Source: Oceanicola sp. 22II-s10i | Lineage (GTDB): Bacteria; Pseudomonadota; Alphaproteobacteria; Rhodobacterales; Rhodobacteraceae | DNA length: 64,000 bases | NCBI RefSeq assembly: GCF_002210105.1 | Contig: NZ_AQQU01000003.1 | Coordinates: 62,001 to 126,000 of the forward strand | Reading direction: 5' to 3' | Shown here: positions 27,848 through 36,713 of the stretch, in pieces | Numbering within the stretch: position 1 is the stretch's first letter | Layout: every line of letters begins with the position of its first letter | Notes under the pieces: model-generated | Database searches by the model: none | Told to the model about the DNA's origin: nothing | Seen by the model: the letters and a program-made list of their open reading frames with translations, nothing else | Position numbers and translations under genes: made by a program

Positions 27848-28816
27848 TCAGGCTGTCTCGACTGCCTTCCGCATGAGCGCAAGGTCGGCGCGGCGCTGTT
27901 CCGCGGCCGCTTCCAGACCCTCCAGCTTTCGGGCGAACCGCGGGGCCTTCATCCGCTTCACCACGTTCCGGCAGACGGCGGCGGCGAGGATCGGGCGGTC
28001 GGCGGCCTCGGCGGCGGCCATCAGGCGGCGCAGGTAGGGCGGGTGCGACCGGCGCGTCCGGCTCAGCCGGGCAAAGGCGGCGCGCGTCAGCCGGTCCGCG
28101 CCGGCCAGTTCGATGATCCGGCCGAGGACCTGCATCTCCTTAAGCTCGCCCTCGATCGCCGGTCCCATCCGGCGCATCGGCAGCAGCCGCACATGCCGGC
28201 GACGGAAGAGGGCGGCATGCATCGCGTCCTCGGTCTCGGCGGGATCGTAGATCAGGAACATCCGGTCGGCGGCATCGACCATGTCCGGCGCGAACCCGTA
28301 GCGGTCGCTGAAGGACGTGCGGCGCATGTGGGTGAACCGCCCGTCCCAGATGCTGACCTCGGGGTCCAGCGAGGCCTGCGGCGAGATGGCGATGACCGTG
28401 GCCCCCGGCGCGGCGACCGAGAAGGCGGCGGCGGCATAGCCGCAGGGGCCCGCGCCATAGAAGATGACCTTCTCGAAATCCTCGAGGAACCCGTCGTCGA
28501 CCAGCCGGTCGAAATAGCCGTAGACCTTGGGATCGCGGAACCAAGTGTCCCCGTCCGAAGCGAGGCAGAGGTGCGACCAGCCCTGTTCGCGGACGAACCG
28601 CCAGCCGAACGGCTCACCCTCGGTCCGCATGCCGGGCAGTGTCTCGAAGCTGACGAAGAGCGTCTTGTTCCCGTTCTCGACCAGCGCCGCGAAATGGCGT
28701 TTTCCGAGCGGCTGGAAATAGCCGTGTTCCTCGGCGATCTCGACCAGCCCGTGCAGCCAGTCGGCCTCGCCATACTCAGACAGCCCTTTAGCGAGGGCTT
28801 CCTCGACCTCGTTCAT
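27848..28816 (-). CDS. Hydrolase-like protein with altered nucleophile, glycan-cluster associated
   Basis: 322 residues, unknown function. The middle ([14 protein letters not shown]...[16 protein letters not shown]) looks like an alpha/beta-hydrolase nucleophile elbow, but the usual GxSxG Ser appears replaced (YGAGPCGY), leaving a Cys nearby. Homologues in this group are sometimes labelled PAPS reductase; I see no PAPS-reductase signature. It lies at the end of the glycosyltransferase/sulfotransferase group on the same strand, 114 bases after the last glycosyltransferase gene, so a glycan-handling role is inferred from context. Confidence 0.6.
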   Translation of the reverse strand: MNEVEEALAKGLSEYGEADWLHGLVEIAEEHGYFQPLGKRHFAALVENGNKTLFVSFETLPGMRTEGEPFGWRFVREQGWSHLCLASDGDTWFRDPKVYGYFDRLVDDGFLEDFEKVIFYGAGPCGYAAAAFSVAAPGATVIAISPQASLDPEVSIWDGRFTHMRRTSFSDRYGFAPDMVDAADRMFLIYDPAETEDAMHAALFRRRHVRLLPMRRMGPAIEGELKEMQVLGRIIELAGADRLTRAAFARLSRTRRSHPPYLRRLMAAAEAADRPILAAAVCRNVVKRMKAPRFARKLEGLEAAAEQRRADLALMRKAVETA

Positions 28817-28930
28817 TGATATGTGCCCCGTCTACCCAGTGCCCGCCGGTGTCCGGCGTGCGGGGTAAAGTCTGCAACATTTCAAGCGCGATGCGAAGAT
28901 TGCCGTGCGGATTGTTGCCCCGAAGCGGCC

Positions 28931-29995
28931 TTATTCTTCCTGTGCAACGGAATTGTTGCCGGATTTTCCGAGATTTGCGTGGTGAACAAGGAAACGTGCC
29001 GCGTTCAGCGGAACCGGCCGCGTCGGCGGCGCCATCAGCAGCCGTCCGAACAGGGCGCGGAACGGCTCCTGCTGCAGCAGCGCCTCGAATCGCGCCTTGC
29101 GCCATGCGACGGCGGCCTCGTGCAACCGCGCGATTTCCGGGTCCGCCATAAGCGCCGCGCGTTCGCCTTCCATCGCCGGGGCGAGGGCGAGGATCGTGCG
29201 GTCCTCGTCGGTGTTGAAGTTCCGCTCGACCCAGTAGTCGAGGCCTAGCAGGTGGTCCGAATGCACCGCGCGTCCCCGGTCGGCCTTGACCACGTAACTC
29301 TCCATCGCGCCGAGGGGGTAGTGGTTCAGCTGCACCAGCCCGTTGTTCGGACGTCCGTAGCTGGAAAAGATCCGCTCGGTCCTGAACTTGGCGTCCAGTT
29401 CGCGGCCCGAGGAATCGAACCACCGCGACTGTTCCAGCCGGTCCGTGACCGGAGAGCGCGGGCGGTGAACCCCCAGCTTCCGGTAGGTCCCGTCGTTGCG
29501 GTAGAGCGTCTTGAACATCGACGCCCGCCACGGCCAGTACATGACCTCGGGCGCGGCGCGGGTGAACTGCTGCGTCACGGGGCGGTCCTCGTAACGGGCG
29601 ACCTCCGCATTGCCGAACAGCCGCCACGTCAGTGTGATCGCTGTGGCGGCGGGCAGGGCGGCCAGCAGGTCGGGCAGGCGGTGATCGCCCACGTGGATGT
29701 TCACGAACTCGTCCACGTCGAAGGGCAGGATCCAGTCCGCCGCCTTCACGATGTCCAGCCGGTCCGCCTGCTTCAGCGCGGTGAACTGGATGCCGCCCTG
29801 GTCATAGGGCCCGTCGTTTCGGATGTGGGTCAGCACCCCCATCCCGGCCAGCCGGTCCAGCATCGTGTCCGTGCCGTCCTGACAGTCGTTGGAAAAGACG
29901 AGGAAGTCGGTGAACCCGACCGCGCGATGATGCGCCAGCCATTCGATCAGGAAGGCCGCTTCGTTCCTGACACAGAGAACGGCGAGGAATTTCAT
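28931..29995 (-). CDS. Glycosyltransferase family 2-type protein
   Basis: 354 residues. The N-terminal pattern VLCVRNEAAFLIEWLAHHRAVGF and the acidic motif DVDEF (Asp93, Asp95) match the Glyco_tranf_2_4 (PF13704) group. It probably transfers a sugar from a nucleotide-sugar, but the acceptor is unknown. It is closely related to the domains in the genes at 30026 and 33030, sharing NDC.DGTD and DVDEF motifs. It ends the glycan group before a 114-base gap to the hydrolase-like gene. Confidence 0.85.
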   Translation of the reverse strand: MKFLAVLCVRNEAAFLIEWLAHHRAVGFTDFLVFSNDCQDGTDTMLDRLAGMGVLTHIRNDGPYDQGGIQFTALKQADRLDIVKAADWILPFDVDEFVNIHVGDHRLPDLLAALPAATAITLTWRLFGNAEVARYEDRPVTQQFTRAAPEVMYWPWRASMFKTLYRNDGTYRKLGVHRPRSPVTDRLEQSRWFDSSGRELDAKFRTERIFSSYGRPNNGLVQLNHYPLGAMESYVVKADRGRAVHSDHLLGLDYWVERNFNTDEDRTILALAPAMEGERAALMADPEIARLHEAAVAWRKARFEALLQQEPFRALFGRLLMAPPTRPVPLNAARFLVHHANLGKSGNNSVAQEE

Positions 29996-30025
29996 GCGGT
30001 TGCCGGGGAAAGTTGCGGCATCACC

Positions 30026-32368
30026 TCAGCTCTCCATGTCGAGGGCGAGGGCATAGGCCACGCGCTCCGTCTCGTTCAGACGGACCTTGAGCGCCTGCTG
30101 GTAAAGCTCTTCGAACTCGGGGTTTCCGTGCAGTTCCTCGGCCTTGGCGCGGTGCCACGCAACACCGTCCTCATGCAGCGCGCGAAGCTTGGCATCCGCC
30201 AGCAGCCGGTCACGCTCCGCCTCGACCCGCGGCACGTTGCGCTTGATCGTCACGTCCTTGAAATCGCTCCAGTCCATGCGGATCCAGTAGTTCAGCCCGA
30301 TGGACCGGTCGACATGCAGCGCCCGCCCGCGCTGGCGCTTGATCAGGTAGCTTTCGGCGGACCGCAGGGCGTAGTGGTTCAACTGGATCAGGTCATAGCC
30401 GATCGACCGCTTGGAACTGCGCCAGCCGTTCTTGATCACCTCGCGCCCCATCGGTGCGCCCGATCCGTTGACCCAAGTCACGTCCTTGACCCGGTCATGC
30501 GCGATCTTGTTCGGGCGGTGGCAGGACAGCTTTTCGTAGGCCCTGATGTTGCGGAACATCGTCTTGAAGCCCCAGACGGTGTGCGGCTTGGGGCAGTATT
30601 TCGGCGCACAGCTGTCGAACTGGTCGATAACCAGCCGGTCCTCGAACGCCTTGACCCCGTTGTGCCCGAACAGCCGCCAGGTCATCGCGACATTGGTGGC
30701 ATCCGGCACGGCGGCAAAGAAATCGTCCAAGGTGCCGTTGCCGGTGCGGACGTTCACGAACTCGTCCACGTCAATATGGGCGATCCATTCGGCGTTCTTC
30801 AGCACCGGCTCTTCCAGCGCCATGTCCAGCGCGTATTGCTGGGGGGAATTGCCTTTCCACCCATTGTTGTCACGGTGGTGGACGATGCCCATGTCGTCCA
30901 GCCGCTGCAGGATCGCGTCGGTCCCGTCCGTGCAGTCGTTGGTGTAGATCAGGAAATTGTCGAAGCCGACCGCCCGGTGATAGGCGATCCATTCGACGAT
31001 GTATGGGGCCTCGTTCTTCATGCAGCCGACGATGACGCGACCGGTTGACCCCTCGGGCAGCACGCGCGGCGGGGCAGGGGCGTAGGCCTCGCCCTCCGCC
31101 TCCTCGTCGACCTTGCCGATCCGGTTGTGCGGGCGGAAGGGCGAACGCATGATCTCGTCGAACTTGCGGATCGCCAGGTCGGGCATCTGCGCCTGCGCGG
31201 CCTTGCTCGGCTCGTGCGCGGGCGGCGGCGGCGCATCGCCGTCGAGCGCGGCGAGGGCCGCGACCTTGGTTTTCTTCTCCTCCGCCGTTGCCTTGTCGAT
31301 CCGCCAGCGGAAGGCGGTCAGGTATTGCGAGGCGCGGTAGCCAAGCGTCGGGTCCGCCTCCGTCCAGTCCGGCGCGGGGGCCGGGGCGTCCAGCCTGCCG
31401 GCCAGGGCCGGGAACCGGGCCTCCAGCCGGGCCGTCGCCTCGGCGAACCGCTTCGACACCGCCGAGAGCGAACCGGGCTCGATCGGCGCACCGTCGATGC
31501 GGATGTCCTCCATGAACCGGGCCCAGACCGGGCGCGGCAGGACATAGGTCTTCTTCGCCAGCATCCGCAGCAGCAGGTCGTTCATCTGCCGTCCGCGCGC
31601 CACCCAAGCCGCCGAGGGCTGGACCGGAGGCACCGCCGGGTCGGCTTTGCCGATAGTCTCCCCGATCCCGAAGGCCGCGCGCAGCTCCTCGGTCGCGCCT
31701 GCGCCGAAGAAGCCCTCGTCGACGGGCCTCAGCTCCACCGAGCCCGCGCCGAACACGCCTTCCCAATGCGCCACCAGCCGCTCGGTATCCAGCCAGAACG
31801 CCGGTCCCTGCGTTTCGCGGAACAGGCCGCCCTGCGCGTCCACCTCCGGCATGGCCGCCAGCGCGTCGCCCCACCAGTCGGACCCGAGGCCCAGTTCCAC
31901 GTCCAGCGTCGTGGCGCGGCCCTCCATCACCTGCGTCGCGTAGTGCCGCGCCAGCATCCGCGCCGGTTCGTCCACGTGGGCGAGGATACGGATGTCCTCC
32001 GACAACGGCGCCAGCAGCGCCCGCAGGCGCTCCAGCTCCGACACCTGCGACAGCGAGGCGCCAAGCTGCGCGACCGACAGGATCAGCGTCTCGGGTTTGT
32101 GGGTGTCGACCTCCTTGGCGATCCCGTCACCGACGCTCTTCAACAATTCCGCCTGCCGGTCGGGCAGGATGAAGCCCCGGTTGAACCGCAGCGGGTCGAT
32201 GTGATCCGGATCCGTCACCGCCATGAACAGCCGCGTATGGTTCCGGTTTCCCGGACTGCGGGCATAGAGCACGCCCTTGGACACCAGCTGATCCCGCTTG
32301 GACGCCAGCACCGCCTGCAGCCGCCCGACATGCGTCTGGTCCAGCCCGATGTGAAGGAAGATCCTCAT
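30026..32368 (-). CDS. Fusion: degenerate sulfotransferase-like domain + glycosyltransferase
   Basis: 780 residues. The N-terminal half (about 1-250) looks like a roseobacter sulfotransferase (MRIFLHIG, SKGVLYARSPGNRNHTRLF), but the PAPS-binding loop is lost: the expected Lys-Thr-Gly-Thr-Thr pattern reads DQTHVGRLQ. After an Ala/Pro-rich linker, residues about 438-700 form a glycosyltransferase with VIVGCMKNEAPYIVEWIAYHR, TNDCTDGTDAILQRL and HIDVDEF. The ATG overlaps the stop of the upstream sulfotransferase gene (ATGA). It probably transfers a sugar, while the front domain may only bind a partner. Confidence 0.8.
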   Translation of the reverse strand: MRIFLHIGLDQTHVGRLQAVLASKRDQLVSKGVLYARSPGNRNHTRLFMAVTDPDHIDPLRFNRGFILPDRQAELLKSVGDGIAKEVDTHKPETLILSVAQLGASLSQVSELERLRALLAPLSEDIRILAHVDEPARMLARHYATQVMEGRATTLDVELGLGSDWWGDALAAMPEVDAQGGLFRETQGPAFWLDTERLVAHWEGVFGAGSVELRPVDEGFFGAGATEELRAAFGIGETIGKADPAVPPVQPSAAWVARGRQMNDLLLRMLAKKTYVLPRPVWARFMEDIRIDGAPIEPGSLSAVSKRFAEATARLEARFPALAGRLDAPAPAPDWTEADPTLGYRASQYLTAFRWRIDKATAEEKKTKVAALAALDGDAPPPPAHEPSKAAQAQMPDLAIRKFDEIMRSPFRPHNRIGKVDEEAEGEAYAPAPPRVLPEGSTGRVIVGCMKNEAPYIVEWIAYHRAVGFDNFLIYTNDCTDGTDAILQRLDDMGIVHHRDNNGWKGNSPQQYALDMALEEPVLKNAEWIAHIDVDEFVNVRTGNGTLDDFFAAVPDATNVAMTWRLFGHNGVKAFEDRLVIDQFDSCAPKYCPKPHTVWGFKTMFRNIRAYEKLSCHRPNKIAHDRVKDVTWVNGSGAPMGREVIKNGWRSSKRSIGYDLIQLNHYALRSAESYLIKRQRGRALHVDRSIGLNYWIRMDWSDFKDVTIKRNVPRVEAERDRLLADAKLRALHEDGVAWHRAKAEELHGNPEFEELYQQALKVRLNETERVAYALALDMES

Positions 32369-33033
32369 GCCTCAGCGTCCTCGTCTTCGTCCTCGTCGTC
32401 CATGTCCGCGCCCAGCCCGTCCGGGTTCACGTTCGCGCGCCCCCACCACGGCACCTCGATCCCGAGGTAATCCGAAAGCTGTTCCCGCGCATCCGGCGCG
32501 GCCACGTCCAGTTCCAGATACTGGTCCGAATGGCCCCGGAACAGCCGCCGCAGATGCGCGTAATGCGCCTTGATCCACATCACCCGTTCGACCGTCGTAT
32601 GCCCGTAGCCATGCGGCAGGCCGGGAATGTCCGCCTGCTCCAGCCGCTGGCTCATGTTGCTCCAGGCCAGCATGGACCGCGACAGCGCCTTGGCGCGCCG
32701 CTGCGTGGCGACGAACCTGACGCCGGGGTGATGTTCGCGGATCGCCTCGATCAGGCCGAAGTCCATCTGCGGCCAGACCGAATGCTTGCCCGCCAGATGC
32801 GAGACCTCGGCCACCGCGTCGAACTCCTCCAGCTCCGCGAGCGGATCGCCGGTGTGGAAATACCCGCGGTAGAGCAGGTCGCCCACGAACAGCCGCGCGA
32901 TCTCCGGATCGTCGGTCTGCCGCGCCCGGATGCGATGATCGGCCACCTTCAGCCCCGCGCTCTTCAGCGCATTGCCCAGCGTCGTCGTCCCGCTTTTCGG
33001 CAGGCCGAGGTTGATGACCCGCAACCGGCTCAA
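32365..33033 (-). CDS. Sulfotransferase family protein
   Basis: 222 residues. The PAPS 5'-phosphosulfate loop is intact (NLGLPKSGTTTLGNAL, about 8-23). It would move sulfate from PAPS to a glycan or other acceptor. The start is a TTG overlapping the stop of the upstream glycosyltransferase gene (TTGA). The tail is very acidic (DMDDEDEDEDAEA). It is followed by a 4-base overlap with the fusion gene, so translation is coupled. Confidence 0.85.
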   Translation of the reverse strand: MSRLRVINLGLPKSGTTTLGNALKSAGLKVADHRIRARQTDDPEIARLFVGDLLYRGYFHTGDPLAELEEFDAVAEVSHLAGKHSVWPQMDFGLIEAIREHHPGVRFVATQRRAKALSRSMLAWSNMSQRLEQADIPGLPHGYGHTTVERVMWIKAHYAHLRRLFRGHSDQYLELDVAAPDAREQLSDYLGIEVPWWGRANVNPDGLGADMDDEDEDEDAEA

Positions 33034-34061
33034 GGGGCGATCCCCAGGTCCGCCAGCAGCTTTTCCTCGGCCGGGGGCAATGTGCCCACCGATTTCAGCT
33101 GCGCCCGCATCTCCTGATACTCGGGCTGCGCATTCAGTTGCGCCAGCTTCGCCCGGTGCAGCGCCACCGCCTCGTCATGCAGCGCGCCGATGTCCGGCAG
33201 CGCCTTCAGGCGGTCCATTTCCCGTTCCAGCGCAGGCAGATAGCGCCGGATGCTCAGGTCTTCCCAGGCGACATCCGCCCGTTCGCGCCAGTAGGTGTCG
33301 TCGAAATGCCGGTGCTCGCGGTTCACGTCACCCCGGTCGTTCTTGACGAGGTAACTGTCCAGCGAGCGCAGCGCGTAGTGGTTCAGCGTCGCGAAATCCC
33401 GCGCGCCGCGCGCCGGGAACTTGCGGATGCGCCGCTCGTTCGCCGCCAGCAGGTAGGCCTCCGGCACCGGGCGGCCCGATCCGTCGGTCCAGACCGGCTG
33501 CCGGTCCTTGGGCACGCTCTTGCGGGTAAAGGGCCGGTGTGCGCCGTAGTATTGGACGGGGAAATCCTTGCGCACCAGCGACTTGACCTCGATCGCCATT
33601 TCGCCGCACCAGATGTCGGGGTTCTGCGAGCGGGTGAACTGCTCGATGACGGGCCGGTCGACATAGGCCTCGACCCCGCCGTTCCCGAAGAACTGGAAGT
33701 TGAGCGAGATCGCCTGCGGATCATTGCAGGCCGCGATCAGCGCCGGAATGGTGTGGTCGCCCACGTGGATGTTCAGGAACTCGTCCACATCCGCGATCCA
33801 GACCCAGTCCGCATCGGTCACGACGTCCTGCGCCTTGGCGTCCTTCAGCGCCTCCATCTGGTAGTTGCGCCCCTCGGCCGGGTTCGGCAGGTGGCGCACT
33901 ACGCCGTGGTCCGCCAACCGGTCAAGCATCCGGTCGGTCGCGTCGGTGCAGTCGTTGGAATAGAACAGGAAATCGGTGACCCCGATCAGCCTGTTGAAGG
34001 CGATCCATTCCAGCAGGAAGGGCCCCTCGTTCTTGACACAGGTGACGGCGGTTATGCGCAT
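33030..34061 (-). CDS. Glycosyltransferase family 2-type protein
   Basis: 343 residues, a relative of the genes at 28931 and 30026. It begins MRITAVTCVKNEGPFLLEWIAFNR and carries the DVDEF motif (Asp91, Asp93). It heads a minus-strand group with overlapping stops and starts (GT - sulfotransferase - fusion). The start at 34061 is chosen for homology to family members; the ribosome-binding site is weak and the frame is open further upstream. Acceptor and sugar are unknown. Confidence 0.85.
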   Translation of the reverse strand: MRITAVTCVKNEGPFLLEWIAFNRLIGVTDFLFYSNDCTDATDRMLDRLADHGVVRHLPNPAEGRNYQMEALKDAKAQDVVTDADWVWIADVDEFLNIHVGDHTIPALIAACNDPQAISLNFQFFGNGGVEAYVDRPVIEQFTRSQNPDIWCGEMAIEVKSLVRKDFPVQYYGAHRPFTRKSVPKDRQPVWTDGSGRPVPEAYLLAANERRIRKFPARGARDFATLNHYALRSLDSYLVKNDRGDVNREHRHFDDTYWRERADVAWEDLSIRRYLPALEREMDRLKALPDIGALHDEAVALHRAKLAQLNAQPEYQEMRAQLKSVGTLPPAEEKLLADLGIAP

Positions 34062-34290
34062 GGCCGCGCCCCGGCCCGCAGGATCGGCTTCATCTGTCTG
34101 CTCATTCTTGTCCTCGGCGGGCTCCAGACCCGTCTTCTTGGGCGAAACAATGGCAGCACCGGGATCTTCCGTCAATTCACGGGCCCCGTAACCCTGCCGC
34201 CACGTGTCATTTCCGCAGCCCGGCGGCCTCCGCTTGACTGTCCCCGCCCGACATGCAGGCTGGCGCCCGCACCACCGAGGACCGCAGACA

Positions 34291-35199
34291 ATGACCCTTC
34301 CCGCCGGGATCGACGACACGCAGGCCATGCTCGCCGCCCAGAACTACGTCGCCTCGCGCGCGCTTTCCACGGTCACCTACCTCTCGCTCACCCTCGGCCG
34401 TCCGCTCTTCCTCGAAGGCGAGGCCGGCACCGGCAAGACCGAGATCGCCAAGACGCTGGCGGCGGCGCTTGGCCGCGACCTGATCCGCCTCCAGTGCTAC
34501 GAAGGGCTCGACGCTGCCTCCGCCGCCTACGACTGGAACTTCTCGGCCCAGATGATCGCGATCCGCACCGCCGAGGCCGCGGGCACCGCCGATCCCGAGA
34601 TGCTCAACCGCAACCTCTTCGGTCCCGACTTCCTGATCGAACGCCCGCTGCTGCAGGCCATGCGCCCGCACGAGGCCGGCCCGCCGGTGCTGCTGATCGA
34701 CGAGGTCGACCGCGCCGACGAACCGTTCGAGGCCTACCTCCTCGAAGCCCTCTCCGACTTCCAGATCACCATCCCCGAGCTCGGCACCATCCGCGCGCCG
34801 GAACCGCCGATCGTGATCCTCACCTCCAACCGCACGCGCGAGATCCACGACGCCCTCAAGCGCCGCTGCCTCTACCACTGGGTCGACTATCCCGATTTCG
34901 CCCGCGAGATGGAGATCCTGCGCGCCCGCGTCCCCGGCGCCGCCGACCGCCTCGCGCAGGAGGTGACGGCCTTCGTTCAGGCCCTGCGCGCCACCGACCT
35001 CTTCAAGAAACCCGGCGTCGCCGAGACCATCGACTGGGCCCGCTGCCTGATCGCGCTCGATGCCGTCGCCCTCAGCCCGGAACTCGTCTCCGACACTCTC
35101 GGCGCGCTCCTGAAATACCAGGACGACATCGCCCGCATCGAAGGCGCCGAGGCCACCCGCATCCTGAACGAGGTCCGCAGCTCCCTCGGCCCGGCATGA
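34291..35199 (+). CDS. coxD: MoxR-type AAA ATPase (CoxD-like)
   Basis: 302 residues with Walker A GEAGTGKTE and Walker B VLLIDEVDRAD. MoxR ATPases with a vWA partner insert metals into large enzymes; in CO-dehydrogenase clusters this protein is CoxD. The next gene codes for a CoxE-type vWA protein, which fits. The ATG at 34291 is chosen before the conserved GIDDTQAMLAAQNYVASRAL segment. No catalytic CO dehydrogenase subunit is nearby, so the client enzyme is uncertain. Confidence 0.85.
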   Translation: MTLPAGIDDTQAMLAAQNYVASRALSTVTYLSLTLGRPLFLEGEAGTGKTEIAKTLAAALGRDLIRLQCYEGLDAASAAYDWNFSAQMIAIRTAEAAGTADPEMLNRNLFGPDFLIERPLLQAMRPHEAGPPVLLIDEVDRADEPFEAYLLEALSDFQITIPELGTIRAPEPPIVILTSNRTREIHDALKRRCLYHWVDYPDFAREMEILRARVPGAADRLAQEVTAFVQALRATDLFKKPGVAETIDWARCLIALDAVALSPELVSDTLGALLKYQDDIARIEGAEATRILNEVRSSLGPA

Positions 35200-35210
35200 G
35201 CACCGGTCCC

Positions 35211-35272
35211 TTGCTTCTTCTGGTTCCAAATACTTTCGGGGGGGCGGCCCCACGGGCCGCGGGGGGCAACGA
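35211..35272 (+). repeat. Dispersed intergenic element, copy C
   Basis: TTGCTTCTTCTGGTTCCAAA and a TACTTTCGGGGGGG run are followed by a GGCCCCAC-GGGCCG palindrome, 11 bases after the coxD stop. It is a diverged member of the family at 7976, 26667, 51291 and 63906. Confidence 0.6.
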
Positions 35273-35356
35273 CTCCGCGAATGCGCGCATTCGCTCTGTC
35301 GTCAACGCAGATGCTGGCGCATCAGCTTGGAAAGCCCCCCTCGACACCACCACCCC

Positions 35357-36598
35357 ATGACGCCCGCCACGGATCTCCCCCAGACCCAGCCGAAACTGGC
35401 CGAGAACATCGCCCATTTCGCCCGCGCCCTGCGCCGCGCGGGCCTGCCGATCGGACCGGGCCGCGTGATCGACGCCATCCGCGCGGTCGAGGCGGCGGGC
35501 TTCACCCGGCGCGAGGATTTCTTCTGGACGCTCTACGCCGTCTTCGTCACCCGCCCCGAACAGCGCGAGGTCTTCGCCCAGCTCTTCCGCCTGTTCTGGC
35601 GCGACCCGCGCGAGTTGCAGGAGCTGGTCGCCGCCACCATCCCCGCGCTGCGCCAGGCCGAGCCGTCTCCGCCAGGAGCGGCCGAGGCCCGCGCCGCCGA
35701 TGCGCTGCTCGGCGGCAACTGGCCCGAGGACAACGCCGATCCCGACCGGCCCGAGATCCGGCTCGACGCCTCCGACAGCGCGTCGACGGCGGAACGCATC
35801 CGCACCCTCGACTTCGACCAGATGACCAATGCCGAACTGGCCGAGGCGCGGCGCATGATCGCCCGGCTGACCCTGCCGGTCCCGCCGCTGGCCACCCGCC
35901 GCCGCGCGCCCGCCGCCATCGGCCGCGTCGATCCCGCCCGCACCCTGCGGCAGGCGCTGCGGCGGGGCGGCGAGCTTCAGCGTCCGGCGCGCACGAAACC
36001 GAAGGACCGCTGGCCCGACCTCGTCGTGCTCTGCGACATCTCCGGCTCGATGACCCGCACCAGCCGGATGATCCTGCACTTCGTCCACGCGGTCGCGCAG
36101 GCCAGGGGGCAGGGCTGGGCGCGGGTCCATGCCTTCACCTTCGGCACCCGCCTGACCAACATCACCCGCCACATGCGCGCCCGCGATGTCGATGCCGCGC
36201 TCGCCGCCGCCGGGGCCGAGGCGCAGGACTGGGAGGGCGGCACGCGGATCGGCAACTGCCTGCACGACTTCAACCGCGACTGGTCGCGCCGCGTCATGGG
36301 GCAGGGGGCGGTCGTCCTGCTGGTCACCGACGGTCTCGACCGGGGCGACCCGGCCCGGCTGGCGGCGGAGGCCGAGCGCCTGCACCTCTCCGCCCGTCGC
36401 GTCATCTGGCTGAATCCGCTCCTGTCCTTCGACGGTTTCGCCCCCAAGGCGCGCGGCATCCGGGCGCTGCTGCCGCATGTCGACAGCTTCCTCGCCGGGC
36501 ACAGCGTCGCCTCGCTGGACGCGCTTGGCGCGGCTCTCGCCAGATCCGGGGATATGGGCGAAAAACCCCTGCATATCAGCAAGCTACGCCGCGCCTGA
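35357..36598 (+). CDS. coxE: vWA domain protein, CoxE-like
   Basis: 413 residues. The C-terminal half is a vWA domain with the metal-site motif DISGSM (about 227-232) and GTRIGNCL. CoxE partners CoxD to mature Cu/Mo or other metal sites. The ATG at 35357 follows directly after copy C of the dispersed element; no strong ribosome-binding site is seen. It is probably co-transcribed with the MoxR gene 157 bases upstream. Confidence 0.85.
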   Translation: MTPATDLPQTQPKLAENIAHFARALRRAGLPIGPGRVIDAIRAVEAAGFTRREDFFWTLYAVFVTRPEQREVFAQLFRLFWRDPRELQELVAATIPALRQAEPSPPGAAEARAADALLGGNWPEDNADPDRPEIRLDASDSASTAERIRTLDFDQMTNAELAEARRMIARLTLPVPPLATRRRAPAAIGRVDPARTLRQALRRGGELQRPARTKPKDRWPDLVVLCDISGSMTRTSRMILHFVHAVAQARGQGWARVHAFTFGTRLTNITRHMRARDVDAALAAAGAEAQDWEGGTRIGNCLHDFNRDWSRRVMGQGAVVLLVTDGLDRGDPARLAAEAERLHLSARRVIWLNPLLSFDGFAPKARGIRALLPHVDSFLAGHSVASLDALGAALARSGDMGEKPLHISKLRRA

Positions 36599-36713
36599 CC
36601 GCGCCGCTCTGCCGATTTCGCGCCGGAGTGATGAAACCAAGCGGCCGCTTCCGCGTTTCGACCTTCAAACCGCCCTCGATTCGAGCACGGGCGGCTGTGA
36701 AAGGAATGAACGA

